Shown here: piece by piece, positions 1-8,667 of the stretch
How the letters are laid out: every line of letters starts with the position of its first letter
Numbering within the stretch: position 1 is the first letter of the stretch
NCBI RefSeq assembly: GCF_049943335.1
Contig: NZ_JBNFVY010000004.1
Span: 124,001 to 188,000 of the forward strand
Direction of reading: 5' to 3'
Length of the DNA stretch: 64,000 nt
Source of the DNA: JBNFVY01 sp049943335
GTDB lineage: Bacteria > Pseudomonadota > Alphaproteobacteria > Rhodobacterales > Rhodobacteraceae
Translations under genes and position numbers: made by a program
Notes under the pieces: model-generated
Database searches by the model: none
What the model was told of the DNA's origin: nothing
Seen by the model: the letters and a program-made list of their open reading frames with translations, nothing else

Positions 1-816
1 GCCGTGCATGCGCTTGGCGATGTCTGGGCCATGGGCGCCGCCCCCGAGGCGGTGCTGGCGGCGATCACCCTGCCCCCGCTGTCGGCCGATTTACAGCGCG
101 CCTGGCTGGCCGAAATCATGGCCGGTATCGCCGTCGTGGCCGCAGAAGCGGGGGCGGATGTGCTGGGCGGACACACCGCAACGGGGCCCGAACTGTCGAT
201 TGGCCTGACCGTGACGGGCCTGACCAAAGCCCCCATCGGGCTGGACGGGGCGCGCGTGGGGGATGCGCTGGTGCTGACCAAGCCGCTGGGCACCGGCGTG
301 GTGATGGCCGCCGACATGGCGCTGCGCGGGCGTGGCAGCTGGACCAGCGCCGCGTTGCAATCGATGCGCCAGCCCAGCGCCATCGCCAGCGCCGCACTGG
401 CCAAGGTGGCCCATGCGATGACGGATGTGACGGGGTTTGGCCTGCTCGGTCACCTGTCGAACATCTGCACTGCATCGGGTGTCGGCGCGCGGATTGACCG
501 CACCGCGGTGCCCACCCTGCCCGGCGCGCTGGACCTGGCGGGGGCGGGCATCGCATCGACCCTTGCCCCGGCGAACCGCGCGCAGGCGGCGCTGATCGCG
601 CCGCTCGGCGACAGCGCCATCGACGCGTTGCTGATTGACCCCCAGACAGCAGGCGGCTTGCTGGCGGCGCTACCACGTGCAGAGCTTGCGCAGGTTTTGC
701 ATGACTTGCACGCGGCGGGCATTCGCGCCGTCGAAATCGGTGAGATCACCGAAAATCCCGGAAATCCCCAGAACCCCGGAAACCCCGAAAACCCCGGCCA
801 GATCGCCCTGCGCTAG
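1..816 (+). CDS. selD: Selenide, water dikinase SelD (5' end outside window)
   Basis: SelD makes selenophosphate from selenide and ATP, the selenium donor for selenocysteine tRNA and for 2-selenouridine in tRNA. The reading frame is open from base 1, so the N-terminus with the usual catalytic Cys/Sec and glycine-rich ATP loop is not visible. What remains is the AIR-synthase-like core: ALGDVWAMGA at the start, the conserved DVLGGHTATGPE segment, DVTGFGLLGHL and DPQTAGGLL near the end. The tail after EIGEITE is an odd low-complexity run of NPGNP-type repeats. It is convergent with selU, and the two share a CTAG stop overlap, which supports the assignment. The visible core would fit a stand-alone SelD or the C-terminal half of an oxidoreductase-SelD fusion. 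Confidence 0.93.
   Translation, partial: AVHALGDVWAMGAAPEAVLAAITLPPLSADLQRAWLAEIMAGIAVVAAEAGADVLGGHTATGPELSIGLTVTGLTKAPIGLDGARVGDALVLTKPLGTGVVMAADMALRGRGSWTSAALQSMRQPSAIASAALAKVAHAMTDVTGFGLLGHLSNICTASGVGARIDRTAVPTLPGALDLAGAGIASTLAPANRAQAALIAPLGDSAIDALLIDPQTAGGLLAALPRAELAQVLHDLHAAGIRAVEIGEITENPGNPQNPGNPENPGQIALR
751..800 (+). repeat. Imperfect Asn-Pro-Gly tandem repeat in the selD tail
   Basis: Roughly five imperfect 9-base units of the form AACCCCGGA encode repeated N-P-G-N-P residues at the extreme C-terminus of SelD. The folded domain appears to end before this run, so it is probably a flexible tail that grew by slippage. Confidence 0.6.
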
Positions 817-1862
817 GCGGTGAACGGCTGGGCCAGATCGCGCGCGGCGCGCTCCAACGTGTCCGGGTCCAGATCTTCCAGGTGCAGAGTGCGTGTAATG
901 CGCGCGCCGTAACGCGCGCGCGACTTGGCATAGCGCGGATCGTAATGGGCCGTCATCAGGGCCGCGGCCAACGCCTCATATTCGCCGGACGCGGCCATTG
1001 CCAGCCAACTGTCCACCTGCGCGCGGCCCACCAGCGGGACCATGGACGCCAACGTGTCAGTCAGCCCGTCGGCATCGCGGCGAATGTCATCATAGACCCG
1101 CACGAGGTAGCGGGCGCGCGCGGCAAGCGGGGCCGACACCTCGGTCCGGTCGGCGGCGCACATGGCCTTCCAGACCGACGGCGGGATCGTCAGCGCGCCG
1201 ATGCGACTGGATTCGCCTTCGACCAGCACCGCGCGCGCGGGATCGAGCGCGCCAAAGGCCGCGGCCAAGCGCCCTTCGAATGCCTTTTGCGACGGCTGCC
1301 CCCCGGCGCGACGACCAAACAGCGAACCACGGTGCCCCGCCAGCGCTTCCAGATCGACCACCTGCCCCCCGTGCGCCGCAACGCGCTGCAGCAGCGCGGT
1401 CTTGGCGGTGCCGGTGTTGCCGTCCAGAAGGACCAGCCGGTGCGGCAACGCGGTGTCATGCATGGCCGCCACGACCAGGCGGCGATAGGTCTGGTAACCG
1501 CCGTCGAGCACGTCGGCCCGCCAGCCGATCTGCTGCAGGATCGAGGCAAAGGAATTGCTGCGTTGCCCGCCGCGCCAGCAATAGATCAGCGGTCGCCAAC
1601 CGCCCGGTTTGTCCGCCAGTGGCCCGGAGATATGGGCGGCGGCGTTGCGCGCAACCAGCGCCGCGCCGATCTTGCGGGCATCAAACGGGCTGACCTGTTT
1701 GTAAATCGTGCCGACGTGCGCGCGCTGTTCGTTCGACAGCACCGGCAGCGAAATCGCGCCGGGGATATGGTCGTGGGCATATTCGGCGGGCGAGCGTACA
1801 TCGATCACGGTATCGAATCCGTGACCATAGACCTGTTCCAACGTGTCAAAGACCTGCGCCAT
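813..1862 (-). CDS. selU: tRNA 2-selenouridine synthase SelU (MnmH/YbbB)
   Basis: SelU replaces sulfur by selenium in 2-thiouridine at the wobble position of certain tRNAs, using selenophosphate from SelD. The 349-residue protein has an N-terminal rhodanese domain with the catalytic cysteine in YCWRGGQRSNS (Cys95) and a following P-loop domain with GNTGTAKT (about residues 148-155). Both are hallmarks of the family. I chose the ATG at 1862 because AGAGG lies just upstream; a longer in-frame start at 1910 has no such support. The stop overlaps the selD stop by 3-4 bases on the opposite strand. Confidence 0.95.
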   Translation of the reverse strand: MAQVFDTLEQVYGHGFDTVIDVRSPAEYAHDHIPGAISLPVLSNEQRAHVGTIYKQVSPFDARKIGAALVARNAAAHISGPLADKPGGWRPLIYCWRGGQRSNSFASILQQIGWRADVLDGGYQTYRRLVVAAMHDTALPHRLVLLDGNTGTAKTALLQRVAAHGGQVVDLEALAGHRGSLFGRRAGGQPSQKAFEGRLAAAFGALDPARAVLVEGESSRIGALTIPPSVWKAMCAADRTEVSAPLAARARYLVRVYDDIRRDADGLTDTLASMVPLVGRAQVDSWLAMAASGEYEALAAALMTAHYDPRYAKSRARYGARITRTLHLEDLDPDTLERAARDLAQPFTA

Positions 1863-1990
1863 ACCGCCTCTTATCGTCCTTCGCGCAGCGAGGCGAGGGC
1901 CAGCCGCCAATATACGACGGGGCTGCGGGGATCACGACCGGGCGCGTCGCGGGTTGCAGGTGATCAGACATGAGAGGCCGCGCGCCCTGC

Positions 1991-2022
1991 AGTGCGGCGA
2001 CGGGGCAGTGCGGCGACGGGGC
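1991..2022. repeat. Two tandem copies of a 16-bp GC-rich unit
   Basis: The unit AGTGCGGCGACGGGGC occurs twice in direct succession in the non-coding gap between selU and the Pho box. No function is apparent; it looks like a small tandem duplication. Confidence 0.8.
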
Positions 2023-2043
2023 AGCGCGCCCCATAAATGCCGC

Positions 2044-2072
2044 GCGTCATAAAACTGTCACCCAACTGTAGC
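2044..2072 (+). promoter_or_regulatory. Triple Pho box (PhoB operator) before pstS
   Basis: Three direct heptamers with exact 11-bp spacing are visible: GCGTCAT at 2044, CTGTCAC at 2055 and CTGTAGC at 2066. They are separated by 4-base AT- or CA-rich spacers. This matches the PhoB box pattern CTGTCAT-N4-CTGTCAC plus a third half-repeat. Tandem PhoB dimers normally replace the -35 element; CATATGCAT just downstream could serve as the -10. The operon includes phoB itself, so autoregulation is expected. Confidence 0.88.
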
Positions 2073-2153
2073 ATATGCATCATCAACAGCCTCTAGCAGA
2101 CGTCCGAGGCCGGCTGCTCCGGCCCGCGAATTTACAAAATCCAGGAGACATAG

Positions 2154-3194
2154 ATGTCCTTCACCAAACTTTCGACATCGGCTCTGGCCATTCTGGCCGT
2201 CGCTGCAACCGCCGCAAGCGCGCGTGACCAGGTTCAGGTCGCCGGTTCGTCGACCGTTCTGCCCTATGCTTCGATCGTTGCCGAAGCCTTTGGCGAAAAC
2301 TTCGACTTCCCGACACCGGTCGTGGAATCGGGCGGATCGTCAGCCGGGCTCAAGCGGTTCTGCCAGGGCGTCGGCGAAGAGCACACCGATATCGCCAACG
2401 CCTCGCGCGCCATCCGCGAAAAGGAAATCAAGGCCTGCGCCGAAAACGGCGTCAGCGACATCATCGAAGTGCGCATCGGCTATGACGGGATCGTGTTTGC
2501 CAGCCAGCTGGACGGCCCAGCCTATGACGCCTTCACCCCGTCGGACATCTTCAACGCGCTGGCCCCGAAGGTCCTGGTTGACGGCAAGCTGGTCGACAAC
2601 CCGCACACCACCTGGTCGGACGTCAACGCAGATCTGCCCGCCCAGGACATCCTGGCCTTTATCCCCGGCACCAAGCACGGCACGCGCGAAGTGTTCGAAG
2701 AAAAAGTCGTCGCCGCAGGCTGTGAAGCCACCGGCGCGATGCAAGCCATGATCGACAGCGGCATGTCGCAGGACGACGCCGAAGATGCCTGCCTGGAAGT
2801 GCGCACTGACGGGCGGGCGGTCGACATCGACGGCGATTATACCGAAACGCTGGCATCGATCGACGCGAACGCCCACGCCATCGGCGTCTTTGGCTTGGCC
2901 TTTTACGAAAACAACACCGACAAGTTGAAAGTGGCGACCATGTCAGGCGTGGCCCCGACAACCGAATCGATCGCGTCGGGCGAATACCCGGTGTCGCGTC
3001 CGCTGTACTTCTACGTCAAGAAAGCGCACATCGGCGTGATCCCGGGCCTGAAAGAATACGCTGAATTCTTCATCAGCGACGAAATCGCCGGCCCCGATGG
3101 CCCGCTGGCCGAATACGGCCTGGTATCGGACCCCGACCTGGCAGCCACCCAGACGCGGGTTTCGGACGAACAGACCATGGGCGAAGGCATGTAA
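2154..3194 (+). CDS. pstS: Phosphate ABC transporter periplasmic binding protein PstS
   Basis: PstS captures inorganic phosphate in the periplasm and delivers it to the PstCAB importer. The 346-residue protein begins with a signal peptide (hydrophobic run to about residue 23, ending ATAASA). The VAGSSTVLPYA and ESGGSSAGLKRFC segments follow, which form the phosphate pocket in this family. An AGGAGA ribosome site lies 7 bases before the ATG. It is first in pstSCAB-phoU-phoB, behind a Pho box. A GC-rich hairpin separates it from pstC. Confidence 0.96.
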   Translation: MSFTKLSTSALAILAVAATAASARDQVQVAGSSTVLPYASIVAEAFGENFDFPTPVVESGGSSAGLKRFCQGVGEEHTDIANASRAIREKEIKACAENGVSDIIEVRIGYDGIVFASQLDGPAYDAFTPSDIFNALAPKVLVDGKLVDNPHTTWSDVNADLPAQDILAFIPGTKHGTREVFEEKVVAAGCEATGAMQAMIDSGMSQDDAEDACLEVRTDGRAVDIDGDYTETLASIDANAHAIGVFGLAFYENNTDKLKVATMSGVAPTTESIASGEYPVSRPLYFYVKKAHIGVIPGLKEYAEFFISDEIAGPDGPLAEYGLVSDPDLAATQTRVSDEQTMGEGM

Positions 3195-3213
3195 GCTGCC
3201 GCTGGCAACACCA

Positions 3214-3245
3214 GGGGCGGCGCGTTTCGCCGCCCCGATTTTTCT
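3214..3245 (+). terminator. Intra-operon hairpin between pstS and pstC
   Basis: A perfect 9-bp stem GGGGCGGCG/CGCCGCCCC with a 5-base loop is followed by GATTTTTC. In this position it probably acts as a partial terminator or RNA stabiliser, giving more PstS than membrane subunits. Confidence 0.7.
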
Positions 3246-3289
3246 GTTAGATCCCGTTTCCAACTGACACCGACTTTTCCGGGGGCAAG

Positions 3290-4765
3290 ATGCCGGTTCT
3301 TTGGCTTGTACTGATCGTGGCCGTAATTTCGGCTGCCGGCTATGTGATCGGGCGCACCCGCGCCGTTCAGAGCGCCGGTGGATCACTGCGCAAACTGCAT
3401 TCGCTGCCGTCTTTCTATGGCGCGAACACGGCGATGAAAGCGGCGGTGCCGGCCTTGCTGGCCATGCTGGTCTGGCTGGTGGCCCAGCCGCTCTACATCA
3501 ACAGTGCCGTGACCACCCTGATCCCGGATGGCGAAATCGCTGACGGGTCCAGCCGCGGGCTGGTCATGGCCGAGGTGCGCCGCACCGCGCGCGGGCTGGA
3601 CAATGCCGTCGCGGGCGGGTTCATCACCGAAGAAATGGCCAGCAGCGGGCGCGCCGAGTTCTCTGATATGACGCGCCGCCTGAAAGAGGCCGGCCAGGTC
3701 GTGACCGGGAACATCACCCAAACCGTCCTGACCGCCGCGCAGGCCTATCGCAGCAAGGCCGCGACCGGCCAGATGATGATGTCCGTCGTCGTGATCGCGC
3801 TGGCGCTGGCCGGCGCGTTTTGGGGGCTGCGTGACGCGCATGCCGATTTTCGCGCCCGCAACACGGTCGAACGGGGGATCAAGGCCGTCCTGATCGCCGC
3901 TGCCTCTATTGCTATCCTGACCACGATTGGGATCATTTTATCGTTGATCTTCAACACGATCGAATTCTTTCGTCTCTATCCTGCGTCCGAATTCTTTACC
4001 TCGCTTGAATGGGCGCCCAGCTTTTCGGGGCGGGGCGGCGCGTCGAGCCTTGGGGTGCTGCCGCTGCTGTGGGGCACGCTCTATATCTCGCTTGTCGCGC
4101 TGCTGGTGGCGGTGCCTATCGGGCTGTTTTCCGCCGTCTACCTGTCGGAATACGCCAGCAGCCGGGTGCGTTCGATTGCCAAGCCGCTCTTGGAGGTGCT
4201 GGCCGGCATCCCCACCATCGTCTACGGCCTTTTCGCCCTGCTGACCGTCGGGCCGCTGTTGCTGGCCGTGTTCGGCGACAGCACCGGGCTGGGCTGGATG
4301 CAGGGCCAGCGCGCGGTGATGACCGCGGGGCTGGTCATGGGGGTCATGCTGATCCCCTTCGTCAGTTCGCTGTCCGATGACATCATCAACGCCGTGCCCC
4401 AGACCATGCGCGACGGATCCTACGGGCTGGGCGCGACCAAGTCCGAAACCATCAAGCAGGTGATCCTGCCCGCCGCCCTGCCCGGCATCGTCGGCGCCAT
4501 CCTGCTGGCCGCCAGCCGGGCCATCGGCGAAACCATGATCGTGGTGATGGGCGCAGGCGCCGCCGCCCGCCTGTCGCTGAACCCGTTCGAAGCGATGACC
4601 ACCGTAACAGCCAAGATCGTCAGCCAGCTGACCGGCGACAGCGACTTTGCATCGCCCGAAGCGCTGGTGGCCTTTGCCCTTGGCATGACGCTGTTCGTGC
4701 TGACGCTGGGGCTGAACGTTCTTGCCCTTTATATCGTGCGCAAATACCGGGAGCAGTACGAATGA
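3290..4765 (+). CDS. pstC: Phosphate ABC transporter permease PstC (long form)
   Basis: PstC is one of the two membrane channel subunits of the high-affinity phosphate importer. At 491 residues it is the long type: an N-terminal membrane-anchored extension of about 200 residues precedes the usual permease domain. The EAA-like loop that contacts PstB is visible as YGLGATKSETIKQVILPAALPG. Its ATG start follows a GGGGGCAAG sequence. The last bases overlap the pstA start by ATGA, so the two are translationally coupled. Confidence 0.95.
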   Translation: MPVLWLVLIVAVISAAGYVIGRTRAVQSAGGSLRKLHSLPSFYGANTAMKAAVPALLAMLVWLVAQPLYINSAVTTLIPDGEIADGSSRGLVMAEVRRTARGLDNAVAGGFITEEMASSGRAEFSDMTRRLKEAGQVVTGNITQTVLTAAQAYRSKAATGQMMMSVVVIALALAGAFWGLRDAHADFRARNTVERGIKAVLIAAASIAILTTIGIILSLIFNTIEFFRLYPASEFFTSLEWAPSFSGRGGASSLGVLPLLWGTLYISLVALLVAVPIGLFSAVYLSEYASSRVRSIAKPLLEVLAGIPTIVYGLFALLTVGPLLLAVFGDSTGLGWMQGQRAVMTAGLVMGVMLIPFVSSLSDDIINAVPQTMRDGSYGLGATKSETIKQVILPAALPGIVGAILLAASRAIGETMIVVMGAGAAARLSLNPFEAMTTVTAKIVSQLTGDSDFASPEALVAFALGMTLFVLTLGLNVLALYIVRKYREQYE

Positions 4766-6099
4766 CCGACGCGACCCAACCCGCAACATCGTCGCTGTTG
4801 GTGCAGGACGCACGCACCCGCAAGCGCAACGGATCGGAAACCCGATTCCGCATGTACGGCGTGGCGGCCATTTCGACCGGGCTGTTGTTCCTGGTCGTGC
4901 TGGTCAGCTCGATCCTGTACAACGGGCTGCCGGCCTTTCAGCAAACGTTCATCACACTGCAGGTGGATTTGCCCGAAGCCAAACTGGACAAATCCGGCAC
5001 CCGCGACATCGAGGTGATGAAAAAGGTGTCGACCTTTGGCTACAACCCGCTGCTGGACGCCGCGATGGTCAAGACGCTAGAGGGCCACGGGATCGAAAAC
5101 CCCTTTGCCAAGGCCAAGGACCTGCGCAAGATCCTGTCAGCTTCGGCCGCCGCCGATCTGCGCGACACGGTGCTGGCCAACCCCGCGCTGATCGGCACCA
5201 CTCAGGAATTCAAACTGCTGACCTCGTCGCGGGTCGACGGTTACCTCAAGGGCCGGGTGACGCGCGAAAGCGTTGCGCGCGACAAGAACATCGACGCCGA
5301 GCATTTCGACATCGTAGACCAGTTGCGCAAAGACGGAACCGTCAAAAAGACGTTCAACTGGGGCTTTATCTTTGGCGCCGACGCATCGGAAAGCCGCCCC
5401 GAGCAGGCCGGGATCGGCGTGTCGATGATCGGCTCGTTCTTCATGATGCTGGTGGTGCTGGTTCTGGCGCTGCCGATCGGTGTCGCCACGTCGATCTACC
5501 TGGAAGAATTCGCGCCACAAAACCGCTTTACCGACGTCATCGAGGTGAACATTTCCAACCTTGCGGCGGTGCCATCTATCGTCTTTGGCATCCTGGGCCT
5601 GGCCGTGTTCATCCAGTTCGCCCACCTGCCCCAGTCGGCCCCGCTGGTCGGGGGCCTTGTGCTGACACTGATGACCCTGCCGACCATCATCATCTCGACC
5701 CGCGCCTCGCTCAAGGCGGTGCCCCCGTCCATCCGCGAGGCCGCGCTTGGCGTCGGCGCATCCAAGATGCAGACCGTGTTCCACCACGTATTGCCGCTGG
5801 CCATGCCCGGCATCCTGACCGGCACCATCATCGGCCTGGCCCAGGCGCTTGGCGAAACCGCGCCGCTGCTGCTGATCGGGATGGTCGGGTTCATTGCCTC
5901 GAACGCACCCGAAACGCTGGCCGACGGGTTTCTTGCGCCCAATTCGGCGATGCCCGCCCAGATCTATGAATGGGCCAAACGCGCCGATCCGGCCTATTAT
6001 GAACGCGCCTGGGGCGGCATTGTCGTGCTGCTGGTTTTCCTGGCTACAATGAACATCCTGGCGGTCCTTTTGCGCCGCCGTTTCGAACGCCGCTGGTAA
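4762..6099 (+). CDS. pstA: Phosphate ABC transporter permease PstA (long form)
   Basis: This is the second channel subunit of the phosphate importer. The 445-residue protein has an N-terminal transmembrane segment (about residues 30-50) and a long periplasmic insertion of about 180 residues. The permease domain follows, with the EAA motif seen as REAALGVGASKMQTVFHHVLP. The long form matches the long form of PstC, as expected for paired subunits. It overlaps pstC by 4 bases and is followed by pstB after 9 bases. Confidence 0.95.
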   Translation: MTDATQPATSSLLVQDARTRKRNGSETRFRMYGVAAISTGLLFLVVLVSSILYNGLPAFQQTFITLQVDLPEAKLDKSGTRDIEVMKKVSTFGYNPLLDAAMVKTLEGHGIENPFAKAKDLRKILSASAAADLRDTVLANPALIGTTQEFKLLTSSRVDGYLKGRVTRESVARDKNIDAEHFDIVDQLRKDGTVKKTFNWGFIFGADASESRPEQAGIGVSMIGSFFMMLVVLVLALPIGVATSIYLEEFAPQNRFTDVIEVNISNLAAVPSIVFGILGLAVFIQFAHLPQSAPLVGGLVLTLMTLPTIIISTRASLKAVPPSIREAALGVGASKMQTVFHHVLPLAMPGILTGTIIGLAQALGETAPLLLIGMVGFIASNAPETLADGFLAPNSAMPAQIYEWAKRADPAYYERAWGGIVVLLVFLATMNILAVLLRRRFERRW

Positions 6100-6108
6100 G
6101 GAGGCGAC

Positions 6109-6909
6109 ATGATGAAAGATACCACAGACACACGCATGGTGAGCGACACGCTTGGGACCAAGATCTCGGCGTCCGGGGTACAGGTGTTTTATGGCGACAC
6201 CCATGCGATCAAGGACGTCAATGTCGACATCCAGGACAAGACCGTCACGGCCTTTATCGGCCCGTCGGGCTGCGGCAAGTCGACCTTTCTGCGCTGCCTG
6301 AACCGGATGAACGACACCATCCCCATCGCGCGGGTCGAAGGCCAGATGCTGCTGGACGGCGAAGATATCTACGACCCCCGCGTCGATCCGGTGCAACTGC
6401 GCGCCAAGGTCGGCATGGTGTTCCAAAAGCCCAACCCGTTCCCCAAGTCGATCTACGACAACATCGCCTATGGGCCACGGATCCACGGGCTGGCCGGGAC
6501 CAAGGGCGAACTGGATGAAATCGTTGAAAAATCCCTGCGCCGCGCCGCCATCTGGGACGAGGTCAAAGACCGCCTGGACGCCCCCGGCACGGGCCTGTCG
6601 GGCGGCCAGCAACAACGCCTGTGCATCGCGCGCGCCGTGGCGACCGAACCCGAGGTGCTGCTGATGGACGAGCCGTGCAGCGCGCTCGATCCCATCGCCA
6701 CCGCCCAGGTCGAAGAGCTGATCGACGAGCTGCGCCAGGACTATTCGGTGGTGATCGTCACCCATTCGATGCAACAGGCCGCGCGCGTCAGCCAGAAAAC
6801 CGCGTTCTTTCACCTGGGCAACCTGGTCGAATACGGCGACACCGGCCAGATCTTTACCAACCCCGAAGACGAACGCACCGAAAGCTACATCACCGGCCGC
6901 ATTGGGTAA
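6109..6909 (+). CDS. pstB: Phosphate ABC transporter ATPase PstB
   Basis: PstB is the cytoplasmic ATPase that powers phosphate import. All ABC motifs are present in its 266 residues: Walker A GPSGCGKST, the Q-loop near GMVFQKPNPFP, signature LSGGQQQR, Walker B VLLMDEP and the switch histidine in VTHSM. The AAGGAGG ribosome site lies just before the ATG. PhoU follows directly. Confidence 0.97.
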   Translation: MMKDTTDTRMVSDTLGTKISASGVQVFYGDTHAIKDVNVDIQDKTVTAFIGPSGCGKSTFLRCLNRMNDTIPIARVEGQMLLDGEDIYDPRVDPVQLRAKVGMVFQKPNPFPKSIYDNIAYGPRIHGLAGTKGELDEIVEKSLRRAAIWDEVKDRLDAPGTGLSGGQQQRLCIARAVATEPEVLLMDEPCSALDPIATAQVEELIDELRQDYSVVIVTHSMQQAARVSQKTAFFHLGNLVEYGDTGQIFTNPEDERTESYITGRIG

Positions 6910-6913
6910 CATC

Positions 6914-7630
6914 ATGATCTCACAACATATCGTCACTTCGTTTGACAACGAACTGGAAGCCATCCAGGCCAAGGTCATGAAAATGGGCGGGCTGGTCGAA
7001 GCCGCCTTGCGCGACAGCGCCCATGCGTTGGAAACCCACGACACGGAACTGGCCGAAAAGGTCCGCAAAGGCGATCGCGTGATCGATGAAATGGATGTCA
7101 GCGCCAAATCCGACGCGGCGCGGCTGATCGCCTTGCGCTCGCCCACCGCGGTGGATTTGCGGGTGGTGCTGGCCGTCATGGAAATCTCCAGCCACCTTGA
7201 GCGCTGCGGCGATTATGCCAAGAATATCGCCAAGCGCACGGCCGTGCTCAGCCAGGCCGGCGAAATCAACGACACCGTCCGTTCGCTGCGCCGCATGGCC
7301 ACCTTCGTCGAGGTGATGCTGGCCGACGCGCTGGACGCCTTTATCCAGCGCAACGTGGACATGGCGGCCGAAATCATCGAACGCGACCACGAAGCCGATC
7401 AGATGTACAACACGCTGTTCCGCTCGCTGCTGACCCACATGATGGAAGACCATCGCAACATCACCGCCGGGATGCACCTGCACTTCATCGCCAAGAACAT
7501 CGAGCGGATCGGCGACCACGCAACGGGCATTTGCGAACAGACGATCTATCTGGTCACCGGCGACTTGCCCGACGATGATCGCCCCAAGGGCGACCGCACC
7601 ACCCAGGTATTTCCGGAGTCAGACGAATGA
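6914..7630 (+). CDS. phoU: Phosphate signalling protein PhoU
   Basis: PhoU couples the state of the Pst transporter to the PhoR/PhoB two-component system and keeps the regulon off when phosphate is plentiful. The 238-residue protein shows two three-helix repeats, and the metal-binding E-x3-D-type segments (SSHLERCGDYAKNIAK and IAKNIERIGDHATGI) are conserved. I chose ATG 6914; an upstream TTG at 6902 would overlap pstB but lacks support. Its end overlaps phoB by ATGA. Confidence 0.95.
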   Translation: MISQHIVTSFDNELEAIQAKVMKMGGLVEAALRDSAHALETHDTELAEKVRKGDRVIDEMDVSAKSDAARLIALRSPTAVDLRVVLAVMEISSHLERCGDYAKNIAKRTAVLSQAGEINDTVRSLRRMATFVEVMLADALDAFIQRNVDMAAEIIERDHEADQMYNTLFRSLLTHMMEDHRNITAGMHLHFIAKNIERIGDHATGICEQTIYLVTGDLPDDDRPKGDRTTQVFPESDE

Positions 7631-8316
7631 GCGATCTGCAACCGTCTGTTCTGGTGGTCGAAGACGAACCTGCGCAACGCGAGGTGTTGGTGTACAACCT
7701 TGAAAGCGAAGGGTTTCGCGTGATCAAGGCCGCCGACGGCACCGAGGCGCTGTTGCTGGCGGACGAAGAAAAGCCCGACATCGTTTTGCTGGACTGGATG
7801 CTGCCGGGCACCAGCGGGATCGAGGTCTGCCGCCAGATCAAGATGAAGCCTGCCCTGCGTATGACGCCGGTGATCATGATTTCGGCCCGCACCGAGGAAG
7901 TCGACAAGGTGCGCGGGCTGGAAACCGGGGCGGACGATTATGTCACCAAGCCCTATTCGGTTCTGGAACTGCTGGCGCGGGTCAAAACCCAGTTGCGCCG
8001 CTCGCGCCCCGCATCGGTGGGCGAGCGGTTGAATTTCGAAGACATCCTGCTGGACAGCGAAACCCACAAGGTGTTTCGCGGCCAGAACGAACTAAAGCTG
8101 GGCCCCACGGAATTTCGCCTGCTGAGCACGTTCATGGAAAAACCCGGCCGGGTCTGGAGCCGCGAGCAACTGCTCGACCGGGTCTGGGGGCGCGATATCT
8201 ACGTCGATACCCGCACCGTCGATGTGCATATCGGACGCCTGCGAAAAGCGCTCAGCCGCCACGGGGGCGACGATCCGATCCGCACCGTGCGCGGCGCGGG
8301 ATATGCGCTTGGCTAG
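7627..8316 (+). CDS. phoB: Phosphate regulon response regulator PhoB
   Basis: PhoB is the DNA-binding response regulator that activates phosphate-starvation genes. The 229-residue protein has a receiver domain with the phospho-acceptor aspartate in IVLLDWMLPGTSG and the conserved lysine in VTKPYS. An OmpR-type winged helix follows (residues about 130-228, ending RTVRGAGYALG). The kinase gene phoR is not adjacent and would have to be elsewhere. The Pho box upstream of pstS implies positive autoregulation. Confidence 0.95.
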   Translation: MSDLQPSVLVVEDEPAQREVLVYNLESEGFRVIKAADGTEALLLADEEKPDIVLLDWMLPGTSGIEVCRQIKMKPALRMTPVIMISARTEEVDKVRGLETGADDYVTKPYSVLELLARVKTQLRRSRPASVGERLNFEDILLDSETHKVFRGQNELKLGPTEFRLLSTFMEKPGRVWSREQLLDRVWGRDIYVDTRTVDVHIGRLRKALSRHGGDDPIRTVRGAGYALG

Positions 8317-8582
8317 ATCAGTGGACTGACAGGCCGGGCTGGCAGGCTGGGCCGTCACGGCATGCCGAAACCACGCGCGTCAGGCGGGTCAACCAGATCA
8401 CCGACGACAAGACCCGGAAGTTCCTGCGCAACGAATGGCGCCGCCCCGCGCGGCATACCGAACTCATAATCGCGATTCCGCCGGCGAAGCCACTTGATGT
8501 TGCCGCGATGTTGCAGGGGCCCCAGAACAACGATGACCGCCTTAACAGACGGCTTTCAATACATTGATCTGTAGGTGATAAA
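8317..8582. other. Intergenic gap between phoB and tRNA-Thr
   Basis: No convincing gene is seen. An imperfect hairpin (CCGCCT ... AGACGG near 8540) may end the pst transcript. The plus-strand frame around 8380-8570 reads weakly like the tail of a protein (RKFLRNEWRRPARHTELI), but it has no start codon or ribosome site, so it could be a decayed remnant. Confidence 0.4.
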
Positions 8583-8658
8583 TGGTGCCCCCACACGGAC
8601 TCGAACCGCGGACCTACTGATTACAAATCAGTTGCTCTACCAGCTGAGCTATAGGGGC
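8583..8658 (-). tRNA. tRNA-Thr (anticodon UGU)
   Basis: The minus strand folds as a canonical tRNA. The acceptor stem is GCCCCTA/TGGGGGC, the D-arm contains AGCTCAGCTGGTAGAGC, and the anticodon stem CTGAT/ATCAG encloses TTGTAAT with anticodon TGT. The T-arm has GGTTCGAGTCC and the 3' CCA is encoded. TGT decodes ACA and other Thr codons by wobble. Confidence 0.96.
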
Positions 8659-8667
8659 ACTGGGGGG

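Noticed and set aside
5137..7179. A 680-codon open frame on the minus strand opposite pstA, pstB and phoU
   Set aside because: It is a high-GC antisense shadow. The plus-strand genes carry all ABC and PhoU motifs, while this frame has His/Gln/Asp-rich composition and no recognisable domain.
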